Translations under genes and position numbers: made by a program
NCBI GenBank assembly: GCA_947474905.1
Contig: CANJKQ010000087.1
Span: forward strand, 1-5,642
Direction: 5' to 3'
DNA: 5,642 bases
Source of the DNA: Pseudomonadota bacterium
Lineage (GTDB): Bacteria; Pseudomonadota; Alphaproteobacteria; Sphingomonadales; Sphingomonadaceae
The notes under the pieces: model-generated
What the model was told of the DNA's origin: nothing
Database searches by the model: none
Seen by the model: the letters and a program-made list of their open reading frames with translations, nothing else
In this document: piece after piece, positions 5,143-5,642 of the stretch
Position numbering within the stretch: the stretch's first letter is position 1
Layout: every line of letters begins with the position of its first letter

Positions 5143-5642
5143 ATGGGTGCGACATCCCCGCTTTCAGGAGGTTTGGAGAACAAGGGCTGGCGAGTCGAGA
5201 CCGACCAAGGCGTCTTCTCCGTCCGACATTTTTCTGGAACTCCGGCGGCCATCGACGCGGTCCGGCGTGAGCTCGTCTTCCTTGATGCGCTGTCGGGCAG
5301 AGTCGAACTGACGACGCCGGCGCCGCGTCGTCTCGCAAATGGTGATCTCTTGCCCCTGATCGTGCGGGACGATAGCGGCGCGGCCGTTGACTGTTGGACG
5401 GTGTTGGGCTGGATCGATGGCGCAAATCTTGATCGGCTCCCGTCCCACGAAGAAGCCAGACTGATTGGTGAGGCAATTGCGCGCTTTCACCTAGCCGTAT
5501 CGGATCATGATGCGATCGTCGCTTGTATCGGCGACCACCTCGAGAAGCCGATCAACACCGAGCCTTCCAACAGGAGCAACGACGCCGAACTCCGAGATGT
5601 GCGCGCGGATCGCGTTCGAAATCTGCGTGCGCTGCCGGTTCA
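5143..5642 (+). CDS. Phosphotransferase, APH/homoserine kinase-like fold (5' part, runs off window)
   Basis: From the ATG at 5143 the frame stays open for 166 codons to the window edge. The product resembles the N-terminal lobe of the aminoglycoside phosphotransferase/homoserine kinase-like family. SPLSGGLENKGWRVETDQG (residues 5-23) fits the nucleotide-binding loop and strands, and VFSVRHF (24-30) follows, with arginine at 28 where kinases often have the ATP-binding lysine. AVRRELVFLDAL (39-50) fits the helix carrying the conserved glutamate. WTVLGWIDGANLDRL (85-99) fits the hinge, and LIGEAIARFHLAVSDHD (107-123) the next helix, where relatives have LxxLH. The catalytic HxD loop and DxD metal site lie beyond the window, so activity cannot be judged. 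The substrate could be a small alcohol, an amino alcohol or an antibiotic. No good Shine-Dalgarno precedes this ATG, and similarity may begin a few residues upstream (REFGHV), so the true start is uncertain. It lies 185 bases after the TetR gene on the same strand. Confidence 0.72.
   Translation, partial: MGATSPLSGGLENKGWRVETDQGVFSVRHFSGTPAAIDAVRRELVFLDALSGRVELTTPAPRRLANGDLLPLIVRDDSGAAVDCWTVLGWIDGANLDRLPSHEEARLIGEAIARFHLAVSDHDAIVACIGDHLEKPINTEPSNRSNDAELRDVRADRVRNLRALPV

Noticed and set aside
5141..5490. Minus-strand open frames opposite the kinase fragment
   Set aside because: The plus-strand frame has APH-like motifs; the minus-strand products have no recognisable features and no plausible ribosome binding site.
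1..5642. CRISPR arrays, tRNA or rRNA genes, transposases or IS ends
   Set aside because: No regularly spaced repeats, cloverleaf-like sequence, rRNA signatures, transposase motifs or paired terminal repeats were seen.

Overview
The window is GC-rich, bacterial, and most likely from an alphaproteobacterium of the Sphingomonadales (Sphingomonas, Novosphingobium or Sphingobium type). That placement rests on family resemblance: the style of the TonB-dependent receptor, a tandem TetR regulator and an EstB-like serine hydrolase. It is an inference, because no marker gene is present.

Layout: positions 1-36 may be the tail of an unidentified plus-strand gene. On the minus strand, reading leftwards from about 3640, lies a two-gene operon. 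First comes an 800-residue TonB-dependent outer-membrane receptor (3593 to 1191). It is followed, with a 4-base ATGA stop/start overlap, by a 383-residue cytoplasmic serine hydrolase of the beta-lactamase/family VIII esterase type (1194 to 43). Divergent from the operon, on the plus strand, is a 408-residue regulator (3731-4957) made of two complete TetR units in tandem. After a 185-base gap with no clear gene, the plus strand carries the first 166 codons of a phosphotransferase of the aminoglycoside/homoserine kinase-like fold, which runs off the window end.

The 137-base divergent intergenic region (3594-3730) is the regulatory core. It holds a good sigma70-like promoter for the receptor, a perfect palindrome sitting on that promoter's -35 and spacer, a strong inverted repeat or hairpin just upstream of the receptor's GGAGG ribosome binding site, and a weaker candidate promoter that would give the regulator a leaderless message.

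Working model (inference): the tandem TetR protein senses a small molecule and controls the receptor-hydrolase operon. The receptor imports a ligand across the outer membrane, and the hydrolase cleaves an ester or amide in it once it reaches the cytoplasm. The ligand cannot be named from the sequence. The covalent tandem TetR, with two different recognition helices, is the most unusual element.
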